From: Aliidiomarina minuta
Lineage (GTDB): Bacteria; Pseudomonadota; Gammaproteobacteria; Enterobacterales; Alteromonadaceae
Assembly: GCF_003987145.1 (NCBI RefSeq)
Contig: NZ_PIPL01000004.1
Span: forward strand, 62,001 to 126,000
Reading direction: 5' to 3'
Length of the DNA stretch: 64,000 bases
A program made the translations under genes and the position numbers. This document shows, one piece after another, positions 1 to 8,589 of the stretch; position 1 is the first letter of the stretch, and every line of letters begins with the position of its first letter. Below the pieces are notes generated by a model. That model was not told the DNA's origin. It searched no databases and saw only the letters and a program-made list of their open reading frames with translations.

Positions 1-549
1 AGGGCTAGGCACTACAGTGACGACGTCTTCGGAAAGGCCGCTGTCTTTAAGCGCTTTATGCATGGCAGCAGCGATCACTTTCGAACTACCAATAGCTTCA
101 CGGCCACAACGCAGAATAACCGCATTGCCTGATTTGAAGCATAAGGCGCCGGCGTCTGCAGTGACGTTCGGGCGTGCTTCATAAATCATGCAGATAACAC
201 CCAGCGGAATGCGGGTTTTATCGATACGCATGCCATTCGGGCGTTCTTCCAGCAGGTAGCTTTCACCGACTGGATCGGGCAGGGCAATGATTTCTTCAAT
301 CGCAGATGCCATGCCTTCAATACGTTCGTCGTTGAGCTCCAGCCGATCCATCATGGACTCAGCCAGGCCTTTCTCGCGACCTTCTTCAAGGTCTATTTTG
401 TTCTGTGCCAGGATAGCGTCTTTGTCGCCACGAATGGCGTCAGCCATACGTTGTAAAACCTGGTTCTTTTCGTCTGTGGTCAGTTTTGCCACAGCGCGCG
501 CAGCTACGGCCGCACGTTTTGCAATATCTTCTGCTGAATAATTACTCAT
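1..549 (-). CDS. proA: Gamma-glutamyl phosphate reductase, N-terminal part (cut by window edge)
   Basis: This is the second step of proline synthesis: NADPH-dependent reduction of gamma-glutamyl phosphate to glutamate semialdehyde in the cytoplasm. The reading frame is open from an ATG at 547-549 to position 1, giving the first 183 residues of a protein that is usually about 415-420 long. It begins MSNYSAEDIAKRAAVAARAV and contains the family's N-terminal pattern, including IYEARPNVTADAGALCFKSG near residue 140-160. The catalytic cysteine lies outside the window. The start overlaps the proB stop as ATGA, so proA is probably translated by coupling from proB in one proBA operon. The call is firm; only the missing C-terminus is unknown. 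Confidence 0.95.
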   Translation of the reverse strand, partial: MSNYSAEDIAKRAAVAARAVAKLTTDEKNQVLQRMADAIRGDKDAILAQNKIDLEEGREKGLAESMMDRLELNDERIEGMASAIEEIIALPDPVGESYLLEERPNGMRIDKTRIPLGVICMIYEARPNVTADAGALCFKSGNAVILRCGREAIGSSKVIAAAMHKALKDSGLSEDVVTVVPSP

Positions 550-1661
550 GATTTCTCCATCATCATTAGATCATCACGGTGAATGACTTCACTAATAGGA
601 CTGTAGCCATAGGTTTCAGCAATTTCTGAACCTGTCTGGCCTTTAATATGCAACAGCTCGTGAGCACTGTAGCGGCAAATTCCTTTAGCGATTGTCTCGG
701 TACCTTCAGCACTGCGCACCAGAACGGCGTCGCCGCGGTCAAAGTTGCCTTGAATATCGACAATATCAGAGCTTAGCAATGAGGAACCTTTGGCGCGAAT
801 ATTCTCTACCGCTGCGGCATCGATCAATAACTCGCCCTGAGCAACCAGAGTGTGCCGTAACCAGTGTTTCTTGTTACTGAGCGGGTTTTCTTTCGCACGC
901 AGCAAGGTACCTGGGTTCTCGTTACGTAACAGGGTTTCAAAAGTAGCCCCTTTACGGCCGTTAACGATGTAAGTATCTATGCCGTGTGTAGTGGCTTTTT
1001 CGGCGGCTTCAATTTTGGTCCGCATACCGCCGGTACCGACAGCACTGGCTGAACCACCCGCAAGGGCATAGATGCTTTCATCGATCTCTTCGATAAGAGG
1101 CAATAATTTAGCGTCTTTGTTTTTGTTCGGGTCTTTATCGTATACGCCATTAATGTCGGAACAGATAAAATAAGCATCGGCATCGACTACGGTAGCAACC
1201 ATGGCGGCCAGGTTGTCATTGTCGCCAACTTTAAGGTCGTCTGTTGCTAGCGCGTCGTTTTCGTTGGCAATGGGCAGAATGCCATGCTCTAACAGCGCAT
1301 TAATAGTATTACGTACACTGACGTAGCGCTCGCGGTCACGCAGATCGTCGTGGGTCATTAAAACCTGTGCACAGGGAAAATCAAAAAAACGGGACCAGCT
1401 TTCCATGATATGGTTCTGGCCAACAGCAGCCATTGCTTTTTTCACAATTACTGGAATGGGTTTTTGATCTATATTGAAATGGTGTCGGCCTGCGGCGACT
1501 GAGCCTGAGGATACGAGTACAACTTCCTGGCCACGTTCACGACATTCTATGATAAAACGCGCGATTGCCAGTAAGTATTTAGAGCTACAGCCTTTGCCAT
1601 CTGGCGCAATAAGAGCACTACCGACTTTGATGACAGCTCTTCGCCAGCTGGGGATTTTCAT
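546..1661 (-). CDS. proB: Glutamate 5-kinase
   Basis: It phosphorylates L-glutamate with ATP, the first committed step of proline synthesis, and is normally feedback-inhibited by proline. The 371-residue length is typical of the two-domain bacterial form. An amino-acid-kinase domain fills roughly residues 8-260, with the N-terminal KVGSALI loop (K12), the GDNDNLAA segment near 147-154 and the nucleotide-binding GTGGMRTK at 209-216. A PUA domain follows from about 275 to 355. The gene overlaps proA by four bases. The 148 bp upstream to yggX must hold the promoter, but I see no convincing -35/-10 pair. Proline can also act as an osmolyte, which fits a marine host, though that is inference. Confidence 0.96.
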   Translation of the reverse strand: MKIPSWRRAVIKVGSALIAPDGKGCSSKYLLAIARFIIECRERGQEVVLVSSGSVAAGRHHFNIDQKPIPVIVKKAMAAVGQNHIMESWSRFFDFPCAQVLMTHDDLRDRERYVSVRNTINALLEHGILPIANENDALATDDLKVGDNDNLAAMVATVVDADAYFICSDINGVYDKDPNKNKDAKLLPLIEEIDESIYALAGGSASAVGTGGMRTKIEAAEKATTHGIDTYIVNGRKGATFETLLRNENPGTLLRAKENPLSNKKHWLRHTLVAQGELLIDAAAVENIRAKGSSLLSSDIVDIQGNFDRGDAVLVRSAEGTETIAKGICRYSAHELLHIKGQTGSEIAETYGYSPISEVIHRDDLMMMEKS

Positions 1662-1809
1662 ATAAACTCCCTATTGGTTAATTGTGGGGCTATGCTAACA
1701 CAGTGGCCGCCAACTCTCCACCTGTGGTTCATGGAAGTTAAAAACTGTCAATGTGTTTTCGACGAATTTCGTGTAAATTAGCCGATTTTTTATGCATAGA
1801 TTCTAAATT

Positions 1810-2082
1810 TTAAGACTCTGGAGGTTTGTAACCTTCAATTTCCACGTCCTTGCCTTCAAATAAGAAAGCTTCCATCTCTTTTTCCAGATAGGTCCTGGCT
1901 TCTGTATCCATCATGTTTAAACGCTTTTCGTTAATTAACATGGTTTGTTTCTTCTGCCATTCGGCCCAGGCTTCCTTGCTGATGTTATTAAAAATCCGCT
2001 CTCCAAGCTCGCCCGGATAAAGCTGATAATCCAGCCCTTCAGCTTCTTTTTTTAAATATTGACAATATAAGGTGCGACTCAC
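1810..2082 (-). CDS. yggX: Probable Fe(2+)-trafficking protein YggX
   Basis: This is a 90-residue cytoplasmic protein of the YggX family, which helps protect iron-sulphur enzymes from oxidative damage and takes part in iron handling. It starts MSRTLYCQYLKKEAEGLDYQ, with the conserved cysteine at position 7, and has the family's FNNISKEAWAEWQKKQTMLI core. The length matches the family (about 90). It lies 86 bp downstream of mutY on the same strand, the order seen in enterobacteria. MutY carries a 4Fe-4S cluster, so co-expression with a cluster-protecting protein is sensible. Confidence 0.95.
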   Translation of the reverse strand: MSRTLYCQYLKKEAEGLDYQLYPGELGERIFNNISKEAWAEWQKKQTMLINEKRLNMMDTEARTYLEKEMEAFLFEGKDVEIEGYKPPES

Positions 2083-2168
2083 AGATAGCCTCCTGTTAAC
2101 TCTTAAGTATAATGTATGAGGCTTGCACTAAAAAAATGCAAGGGCAAAATAAACTACCTGCACAGTAA

Positions 2169-3176
2169 TCATACTAAAGTCTGAATATCTTCAATAAAAC
2201 GGCGCACTGGGGTGGGCAAGCCTATCTGTTGCAACTCGCTTATTGGTTGCAGGCGGGTGTTTTGATACAGGCCCGCAGGCTGCTGCACGTTGTTTAGCTG
2301 CCAGACACTGGCTTGCAAACTATAGTGAGAAAACTGATGGGTGAACTGACCAAGAAGGGAAGCGTTTTCAGGCGCCTCCTGCTGTTCTGGTAAGCACCAT
2401 AAGCCACCCCAGATACCAGGACTGGGGCGTTTTTTGAAAAGCAATTTATTGTCTTGGGTATGCCATAGAAAATGTGCATCTTTGACCGGTTTAACCTTAC
2501 TTTTTTTGGCGCTGGGCAAGTGCTCAATACAATCATGTTCAAAAGCAAAACAGTCGGCCTGCACAGGACATTCAGTGCATAGCGGATTGTGTCTTTTACA
2601 CACCGTAGCGCCAAGATCCAGTACCCCCTGAGCGAAGGCCTTGCTATTGTCTGGCGGTGTCAGGCGCTCGGCCTGTTGCCAGAACTCTTTATTTACACTG
2701 CTTTTATTGGGCTCGCCATAGATGCCAAAAAGGCGCGCAAAAAGTCGTTTCACATTGCCATCAACAATGGGGCCATAACTGTTAAAAGCAAAAGAACGTA
2801 TGGCTCCAGCGGTATAGCGACCGACACCGGGAATGGCTTCAAGTGCTTTGAGATCATCTGGATACTGGCCCTGGTGTTGCTCATTCAAATACTGTGCGGC
2901 CTTACGCAGATTGCGTGCGCGGGTGTAATAACCTAAGCCCTGCCATAAAGTCATGACCTCATCTTCACTCGCCGCTGCCAGTGTTTCCAGATCAGGAAAA
3001 AGCGCCATCCAGCGTTGGAAATAGGGAATAACGGTGGCGACCTGAGTCTGCTGTAACATAATTTCGCTGACATGCACTTTGTAGGGCGTGATTGTCTGTT
3101 GCCAGGGCAGGTTGTGGCGACCCTGAGACTGTTGCCATTGCATAATGGTATCGGTAAGTTTGCTTTGTTGAGCCAT
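2169..3176 (-). CDS. mutY: A/G-specific adenine DNA glycosylase
   Basis: It removes adenine mispaired with 8-oxoguanine, preventing G:C to T:A mutations. Using the ATG at 3174-3176 (MAQQSKLTDT) the protein is 335 residues. Catalytic E38 lies in SEIMLQQTQV, the helix-hairpin-helix IPGVGRYTAGAI spans 115-126, catalytic D139 is in PIVDGNVKR, and the 4Fe-4S ligands are C193, C200, C203 and C209 with the family spacing 6-2-5. A C-terminal NUDIX-like 8-oxoG recognition domain follows from about 225. An upstream start at 3248 is possible but would overlap the divergent trmB start; AAGAGA sits just upstream of the chosen ATG. mutY and yggX probably form one unit, divergent from trmB. Confidence 0.95.
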   Translation of the reverse strand: MAQQSKLTDTIMQWQQSQGRHNLPWQQTITPYKVHVSEIMLQQTQVATVIPYFQRWMALFPDLETLAAASEDEVMTLWQGLGYYTRARNLRKAAQYLNEQHQGQYPDDLKALEAIPGVGRYTAGAIRSFAFNSYGPIVDGNVKRLFARLFGIYGEPNKSSVNKEFWQQAERLTPPDNSKAFAQGVLDLGATVCKRHNPLCTECPVQADCFAFEHDCIEHLPSAKKSKVKPVKDAHFLWHTQDNKLLFKKRPSPGIWGGLWCLPEQQEAPENASLLGQFTHQFSHYSLQASVWQLNNVQQPAGLYQNTRLQPISELQQIGLPTPVRRFIEDIQTLV

Positions 3177-3246
3177 ATTCTCTTGTTTTTCCCATCCTAA
3201 ATAGCATAATGGCGACCTCTTAGAGTGTAACAGGTTTGAAACCAGC

Positions 3247-3939
3247 ATGAGCGAGCAGACAACTAATTTTCATCGCCGTATTCGTAGCTTTGTGAAGCGT
3301 GAAGGACGACTGACCAAAGGTCAGGCGGCAGCTCTTGAACGTCAATGGCCTGTCAAAGGTTTGACGCACCAGCCCGAACTGATGGATTTAAGTCAGGTTT
3401 TTGGACGCCATGCGCCTGTGGTTCTGGAAATTGGTTTTGGCATGGGGCATTCGCTGATAGACATGGCGAAAGCAGCACCAGAACTGGATTTTATCGGTAT
3501 CGAAGTGCATGGTCCTGGTGTTGGTGCCTGTTTGATGGAAGCTGAGCTGCAGCAGGTCGAAAACCTGCGCATTTTCCAGCATGATGCAGTCGAGGTGCTG
3601 GAAGATTGCATTGCCGACGGCGCTCTGCATAAAGTACAGATTTTCTTTCCTGATCCCTGGCATAAAAAACGTCATCATAAGCGCCGACTGGTTCGGCCGG
3701 ACTTTGTCAAATTGCTACAGGCGAAATTAGAGCAGGGTGGCATTTTGCATCTGGCCACGGACTGGGAAAATTATGCTGAGCATATGCTGGAAGTGATGCA
3801 CGCAGAGCAGGGTTGGCAGAATCTGTCACCTGATAGTAACTACATTCCGCGGCCGGACAGCCGACCCCTGACCAAGTTCGAAAAACGTGGTCAGAAACTC
3901 GGGCATGGGGTGTGGGATATGCAGTTTAAAAAACTCTAG
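3247..3939 (+). CDS. trmB: tRNA (guanine-N7)-methyltransferase
   Basis: It methylates N7 of G46 in the variable loop of tRNAs using S-adenosylmethionine. The 230-residue protein has the SAM-binding motif LEIGFGMGHSL near residue 60, the acidic GIEVHGPGVG loop near 92, and the family hallmark FFPDPWHKKRHHKRRLV near 136-152. The C-terminal RPDSRPLTKFEKRGQKLGHG segment is also typical. Divergence from mutY is conserved in many gammaproteobacteria. Its stop overlaps the stop of convergent hemW (CTAG at 3936-3939), leaving no room for a terminator. Confidence 0.96.
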   Translation: MSEQTTNFHRRIRSFVKREGRLTKGQAAALERQWPVKGLTHQPELMDLSQVFGRHAPVVLEIGFGMGHSLIDMAKAAPELDFIGIEVHGPGVGACLMEAELQQVENLRIFQHDAVEVLEDCIADGALHKVQIFFPDPWHKKRHHKRRLVRPDFVKLLQAKLEQGGILHLATDWENYAEHMLEVMHAEQGWQNLSPDSNYIPRPDSRPLTKFEKRGQKLGHGVWDMQFKKL

Positions 3940-5084
3940 ACCTCAACCAGATCGGCCAATATAGCGTTCAGATAAAGACGACCACGGGCAGTAGTTACCC
4001 AATGCTGGTCGTTGTCCTCGAGTAAACCTTTTTGCATTGCAGCAGCCAGCACTTTTTCAGCGTCGGCGAGAGGCAATCCGGTATAGGCGGTAAAGTCACT
4101 TTTCTGTGCTGGTTCCACCAGCCTTAGCTGATTCATGAAAAACTCAAATACCCGTTCCTGATCCGGTACCTGCCATTCGCGATACAGGTAAGGTCGGGTT
4201 AAATCCAGATAGCCGCGCGGATGCTTAACTTTTTCTGTACGCAAAATCGTATTTTGTTGAGGCAGGGTGATTTTGCCGTGGGCGCCACAACCAATACCAA
4301 GGTAGTCGCCGAAGCGCCAGTAATTCAGATTATGCTGGCCCCGATGACCTGGCTTGCCGTAAGCGCTGACTTCGTACTGCTCATAGCCTGCGGTTTTTAA
4401 CTTTTCATGACCCAGTTGGTAGATATCCCACAGGGTATCGTCATCCGGCAATTGAGGTGGCTGGCTGGCGAACAGAGTATTGGGCTCTATAGTTAGCTGG
4501 TACCAGGATATATGCGGTGGATTGAGGGCAATAATACCGTCTAAATCGTCCATGGCCTGGGCCGTAGTCTGATCTGGTAATCCGTGCATAAGATCCAGGT
4601 TGAAGCTGTTCAACGGAAGCTTACCCGCAAGTTCCGCGGCTTCCCGTGCCTGTTGTGGATTGTGAATTCGGCCAAGTCTTTTTAGCTGCTGTTGCTGCAG
4701 GCTTTGGACGCCAATCGACAGACGGTTAACGCCGGCTTTTTGAAAACCAGCGAAACGTTCTGCTTCAAAAGTGCCTGGATTGGCCTCCAGCGTAATTTCG
4801 ATATTATTAGCAAACGGCAACATAGCCTCAATTCCATCCAGCAAAGAGGCAATACCGGCGGCGCTGAACAGACTGGGCGTACCTCCGCCAATGAATATCG
4901 AAGACAATGAACGGCCCTGGGCGTATTTAAGATCCTGGCGCAGGTCATCCAGCAGAGAAGCTATATAAGCTTTTTCCGGAATGACCTCGGGCTGTGCATG
5001 AGAGTTAAAGTCACAATAAGGGCATTTTTGCACACACCATGGAATATGCACATAAAGGCTGAGTGGTGGCAGAGTTAGTGGCAT
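3936..5084 (-). CDS. hemW: Radical SAM haem chaperone HemW
   Basis: HemW is a radical-SAM family protein that binds haem and is thought to deliver it to haem enzymes; older annotations call it an oxygen-independent coproporphyrinogen oxidase. The 382-residue protein has the 4Fe-4S motif C17-x3-C21-x2-C24 in WCVQKCPYCDF and the glycine-rich SAM motif IFIGGGTPSLF near 63-73. True HemN carries an extra N-terminal region and is longer (about 455), so HemW is preferred. It starts within the rdgB stop (TAATG, one-base overlap), so rdgB-hemW is translationally coupled, a widely conserved pair. Confidence 0.94.
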   Translation of the reverse strand: MPLTLPPLSLYVHIPWCVQKCPYCDFNSHAQPEVIPEKAYIASLLDDLRQDLKYAQGRSLSSIFIGGGTPSLFSAAGIASLLDGIEAMLPFANNIEITLEANPGTFEAERFAGFQKAGVNRLSIGVQSLQQQQLKRLGRIHNPQQAREAAELAGKLPLNSFNLDLMHGLPDQTTAQAMDDLDGIIALNPPHISWYQLTIEPNTLFASQPPQLPDDDTLWDIYQLGHEKLKTAGYEQYEVSAYGKPGHRGQHNLNYWRFGDYLGIGCGAHGKITLPQQNTILRTEKVKHPRGYLDLTRPYLYREWQVPDQERVFEFFMNQLRLVEPAQKSDFTAYTGLPLADAEKVLAAAMQKGLLEDNDQHWVTTARGRLYLNAILADLVEV

Positions 5085-5704
5085 TATATGCTCAATAGTG
5101 AACGTAGCTGAATGAGCGCCTGACCACGATGGCTGATTGCCTGCTTAGTTGCTGGTTCCAGTTCTGCGGCGCTGCACTGATGATCAGGCACATAAAACAC
5201 GGGGTCATAACCGAAGCCACCCTGGCCACGAGGCTGGCGTAAAATTTCACCCTGCCATTGGCCCTGACAAATCAACGGAGTTGGGTCTTCGGCGTGTTGC
5301 ATCAGGACCAGGGCACAAATAAAGCGTGCGCCGCGCTGCGAATCCGCAACTGAATCCAGTTCGCGCAGGAGCTTCTCTATATTGTCAGCATCGCTGGCAT
5401 TGGCACCGGCATAACGTGAGGAGTAGATACCGGGTGCGCCCTTCAGCGCATCAACAGCCAGACCTGAGTCATCGGCCAGTGCGGGGAGACCGGTTTGCTG
5501 ACAGGCGTGGCGAGCTTTGATTATGGCATTTTCCACAAAAGTAAGACCGGTTTCTTCGGCATCTGCAAAATCCCATTCATTTTGCGGCCGGACTTGCCAG
5601 CCAAAAGGCTGCAACAAGTCGGTGAGTTCCGCGACTTTGCCTTTATTGCTGGTCGCCAATACCAGAGACTGGGCGGAGGCTTTGCTGTTTGACATAATGA
5701 CCAT
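5084..5704 (-). CDS. rdgB: dITP/XTP pyrophosphatase (RdgB/HAM1 family)
   Basis: It hydrolyses non-canonical purine triphosphates (dITP, XTP) to monophosphates, cleaning the nucleotide pool. The protein of up to 206 residues carries the HAM1 signature LVLATSNKGKVAEL near 15-28, ETGLTFVENAIIKARHA near 51-67, LADDSGLAVDALKGAPGIYSSRYAG near 76-100 and the C-terminal FGYDPVF and SHRGQAL motifs. Two ATGs are possible (5704 and 5695); neither has a strong ribosome-binding site, and I kept the longer one. The gene is followed directly by hemW. The 141 bp upstream separate it from divergent nhaP2. Confidence 0.95.
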   Translation of the reverse strand: MVIMSNSKASAQSLVLATSNKGKVAELTDLLQPFGWQVRPQNEWDFADAEETGLTFVENAIIKARHACQQTGLPALADDSGLAVDALKGAPGIYSSRYAGANASDADNIEKLLRELDSVADSQRGARFICALVLMQHAEDPTPLICQGQWQGEILRQPRGQGGFGYDPVFYVPDHQCSAAELEPATKQAISHRGQALIQLRSLLSI

Positions 5705-5845
5705 CTGCTAAAAAGGTGAATAGCGGGATTATACCGAAAATAAACTGCCGTGCTATGATAGCTGACCGGTTACCAGATACTCTAAGTGTGTTAGCAGGCC
5801 TTGTTTAAGCAGAGTAATCAGTACAATAGGCGGTAAATAAGAGTC

Positions 5846-7573
5846 ATGGATGTAGTTAATTTAATTATCTTAGCCGCAGGTGCAATGCTGGTCATCAGCA
5901 TTCTTGCGAGCATTGTTTCAGCACGTTCTGGCGCCCCGCTATTGTTGGTGTTCCTGGTGCTGGGCATGCTGGCAGGTGAAAATGGTTTGCTTGGCATCCA
6001 GTTTGATAATCCTGATATTGCGCTGCTTATTGGTTCGGTCGCCCTGGTAATTATTTTGTTTGATGGTGGTTTACGAACCCATCCAGAACGTTTTCGGGTA
6101 GCTCTTGCGCCGGCCGCTATGCTCGCTTCTGTTGGCGTTATTCTGACCTGCGGCATTGTCGGCGTAGCTGCTGCCTGGCTGTTTGGTCTGAGCTGGATAG
6201 AAGGTTTATTGCTGGGAGCTATTTTGAGTTCCACCGATGCTGCTGCGGTGTTTTCCATTTTCCAGTCGCAGGGGCTGCGTATAAAAGACCGGGTGGCTTC
6301 GACACTGGAAATAGAATCCGGTAGTAACGACCCTATGGCGGTTATTCTGACCATTACGCTGGTCAGTGTATTGGCCAGCTCTGAAGTTAATATCGACGGC
6401 TGGATAGTAGTGCATGTGCTACAGCAGGCGATATTAGGCGCATTGTTTGGTTATTTAGGCGGGCGTCTCTTCATTTATGCATGCCGCAAATTACCCTTAA
6501 GTTTTGCTTTTTTCCCGTTGCTGGCCATCGGCGCCAGCATCGTTGTTTTTGCGATCACCTCGCAGTTAGGCGGTAGTGGTTTCCTGGCGGTATACCTGAT
6601 GGGGTACCTGGTAGGTAATGCACGTTTACCGCAGGTAATTCATATTTTACGGGTGCATGATGGGCTTGCCTGGTTAAGCCAGATCATTATGTTCCTGATG
6701 CTGGGCATTCTGATGACCCCAGCGGCGCTGATAGAAATTGCAGTACCGGCCCTTATTCTGGCCGCTATCCTTATTTTTGTAGCCCGACCACTAGCCGTCT
6801 TTTTAAGTTTGTTACCCTTCCGTTTTCCGTGGCGCGATCAGCTCTTTATTAGCTGGGTTGGTTTGCGTGGGGCTGTGCCCATCGTGCTGGCGCTGTTCCC
6901 GTGGCTGGCGGGGCTGGAAAATCAGCAAATGTATTTTGAAGTTGCCTTTTTCGTGGTCCTAGTGTCTTTGATGGTTCAGGGCTGGAGCATTCTCCCTGTG
7001 GCGCGCTGGTTAAAACTGGAAATACCGCCTGAGCCGGAACCGGATTATCGTATGCCGCTGGACATGGTGCCAGGAAAAGATGTGCTTGAAGTAGCCGCTT
7101 TTAAGATTGAAGAAGATACCCCGGCTTGCGATCATCACTGGGATGAAATCAGCATTCCTGAGCCGGTCGAATTCGTCGGTCTTATCCGTGATGATGTATG
7201 GGTGCGCCGGGTTACCAATCCATTGCTAACGGATGGCGATACCATTCTGGTGATGGCACGCAGTGCCGACTTACGTAAAATTTCCGATGTACTGGCGTCT
7301 AATGGCACCGGCAAACGGATGAAGAAAAACATTTTCTTTGGTGACTTCGTGTTGAATGCAGATGTCACGCTGAATGATTTATCAGGCTTTTATACCTTGC
7401 GCGAAGCCAGCGGTGAAAACAACGATGTGACTATTGCTGAAGTAATAACAAGGCGCTTTCGCCGGCGTGTGGTTGTTGGCGATAATGTCGAGCTGGGCGA
7501 TATTATTCTGACGGTCAGAGAAGTCGCCGATAACGGCGACATTCTCAAGGTAGGGGTTAAAGCTAAGGGTTAA
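5846..7573 (+). CDS. nhaP2: Potassium/proton antiporter of the NhaP2 (CvrA) family
   Basis: This is an inner-membrane CPA1-type cation/proton antiporter of the NhaP2 group, which exports K+ (or Na+) in exchange for H+. The 575-residue protein has about 12 hydrophobic helices in residues 1-390, including the conserved VIILFDGGLRTH and STDAAAVFSI segments and the ESGSNDPMAV motif near 158-167 that carries ion-binding acidic residues. A cytoplasmic C-terminal part (about 400-575) contains a TrkA-C-like regulatory domain. It lies on the opposite strand between DUF4426 and rdgB, genes that adjoin in related genomes. Its stop codon directly abuts the DUF4426 stop. Ion specificity cannot be read from sequence alone. 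Confidence 0.92.
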   Translation: MDVVNLIILAAGAMLVISILASIVSARSGAPLLLVFLVLGMLAGENGLLGIQFDNPDIALLIGSVALVIILFDGGLRTHPERFRVALAPAAMLASVGVILTCGIVGVAAAWLFGLSWIEGLLLGAILSSTDAAAVFSIFQSQGLRIKDRVASTLEIESGSNDPMAVILTITLVSVLASSEVNIDGWIVVHVLQQAILGALFGYLGGRLFIYACRKLPLSFAFFPLLAIGASIVVFAITSQLGGSGFLAVYLMGYLVGNARLPQVIHILRVHDGLAWLSQIIMFLMLGILMTPAALIEIAVPALILAAILIFVARPLAVFLSLLPFRFPWRDQLFISWVGLRGAVPIVLALFPWLAGLENQQMYFEVAFFVVLVSLMVQGWSILPVARWLKLEIPPEPEPDYRMPLDMVPGKDVLEVAAFKIEEDTPACDHHWDEISIPEPVEFVGLIRDDVWVRRVTNPLLTDGDTILVMARSADLRKISDVLASNGTGKRMKKNIFFGDFVLNADVTLNDLSGFYTLREASGENNDVTIAEVITRRFRRRVVVGDNVELGDIILTVREVADNGDILKVGVKAKG

Positions 7574-8038
7574 TCAGTCACGATAAAAAGTGTGCTTGAA
7601 AGTAAGCTCTTGTGTGGTGTCGCCCTGCCGAATGCTGATAAAAAAACGATACTCATCGTCGTCCCGGTGCGGTATCTGGGTGATGTAATAAATTGCATCA
7701 CCGTCGATAAAACGCCGAAACTGCAAATCACGGCGCTGCCCCAGATCATTTAATGCATGTCCTTCAATGCTGACCCGCTGCGGCGTTTTCTGCTCGCTGG
7801 TGGCGTCCAGTACCGAAATATTGATAACACCTCTGGAATTGCTTCGCGTCAGGTCATACTGACTGGCAACCTGAGGCTGCAAAAAAGTGCTGGGAAAAGC
7901 ACTGTAATGCACTTCCCAGTCACCCAGTTTCTGCATATTCTGGCCCAGGTCGTCCGTGGCCAGTGCCGGGGCGCTGAGCGCAGTAATGCTAAGCAATAAT
8001 GCCGTCGAGATAAGGCACCAGGTGCGTATTATTTTCAT
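7574..8038 (-). CDS. DUF4426 periplasmic protein
   Basis: This 154-residue protein has a Sec signal peptide (KII...ALSAPALA, cut near residue 27) and a small beta-rich domain with KLGDWEVHYSAFPSTFLQP and the C-terminal LTFKHTFYRD typical of DUF4426. The family has no established function. It is the last gene of the run yggS-proC-yggT-DUF4426, 13 bp after yggT, an arrangement also seen in other gammaproteobacteria. Periplasmic location is inferred from the signal peptide and the lack of other membrane segments or a lipobox cysteine. Confidence 0.85.
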   Translation of the reverse strand: MKIIRTWCLISTALLLSITALSAPALATDDLGQNMQKLGDWEVHYSAFPSTFLQPQVASQYDLTRSNSRGVINISVLDATSEQKTPQRVSIEGHALNDLGQRRDLQFRRFIDGDAIYYITQIPHRDDDEYRFFISIRQGDTTQELTFKHTFYRD

Positions 8039-8051
8039 TACTAACCCCTGT

Positions 8052-8576
8052 TTAACTAATAGCGATACGTAAAAACTGAATAAGAATAATCAGTACCAGA
8101 ACCGAAAGATCAAGCCCGCCAATTGGAGGGATGATACGACGGATAGGGGCTAACATAGGTTCAGTGAGTTGCTGGAAAACCATTTCCATCGGATTATTGC
8201 CCTGGCTGAACCAGCTCATTAACGCACGCACGATCAAAATCCAGAACATCAGTTGCAAGGTGATAGTAATCGCATTGCGCACCGCGACTATAGCTATAGC
8301 CGTAAAGGGCGCACTTTGTCCCGTAAGCTGAAGTATAACCAGCAGGTTAATAATGCTTAAGGCCAGCAAAAGCACTATGCCCGCTGTATCCAGTCTGCCC
8401 GCTGACGGAATTAATTTACGTAATGGAGTTAACAGAGGATTGGTTACCTTAACCACAAACTGACTTAGCGGATTGAAAAAATCTGCCCGGGCCAACTGCA
8501 GCCATATACGCAAAATAACAACCATCATGTAGAGGCTGAACAGGGTTTCGATTAAAAATATGGTACCGTTATTCAT
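8052..8576 (-). CDS. yggT: YggT family inner-membrane protein
   Basis: The 174-residue protein consists of two tandem YggT repeats, each with a hydrophobic pair of helices and a conserved NPLLTPLRKLIP or EPMLAPIRRIIPP segment (near residues 46 and 139). The family is linked to cation homeostasis and osmotic resistance but its biochemical activity is unknown. I chose the ATG at 8574-8576 (MNNGTIFLIETLF) because it precedes the first helix directly; a longer frame starting at 8633 would overlap proC. The gene sits 13 bp after proC in the yggS-proC-yggT cluster. Confidence 0.93.
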   Translation of the reverse strand: MNNGTIFLIETLFSLYMMVVILRIWLQLARADFFNPLSQFVVKVTNPLLTPLRKLIPSAGRLDTAGIVLLLALSIINLLVILQLTGQSAPFTAIAIVAVRNAITITLQLMFWILIVRALMSWFSQGNNPMEMVFQQLTEPMLAPIRRIIPPIGGLDLSVLVLIILIQFLRIAIS

Positions 8577-8589
8577 AGCGGGTATCCTG

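Noticed and set aside
1662..1809. TTGACA on the minus strand upstream of proB as its -35 box
   Set aside because: No acceptable -10 box lies 16-18 bases downstream, so I did not call a promoter.
3177..3248. Longer mutY start at 3248
   Set aside because: It adds 24 unconserved residues and overlaps the start of divergent trmB; the ATG at 3176 matches the family N-terminus.
5818..6354. 178-codon frame opposite nhaP2
   Set aside because: Antisense shadow of a conserved membrane protein; low-complexity composition and no context.
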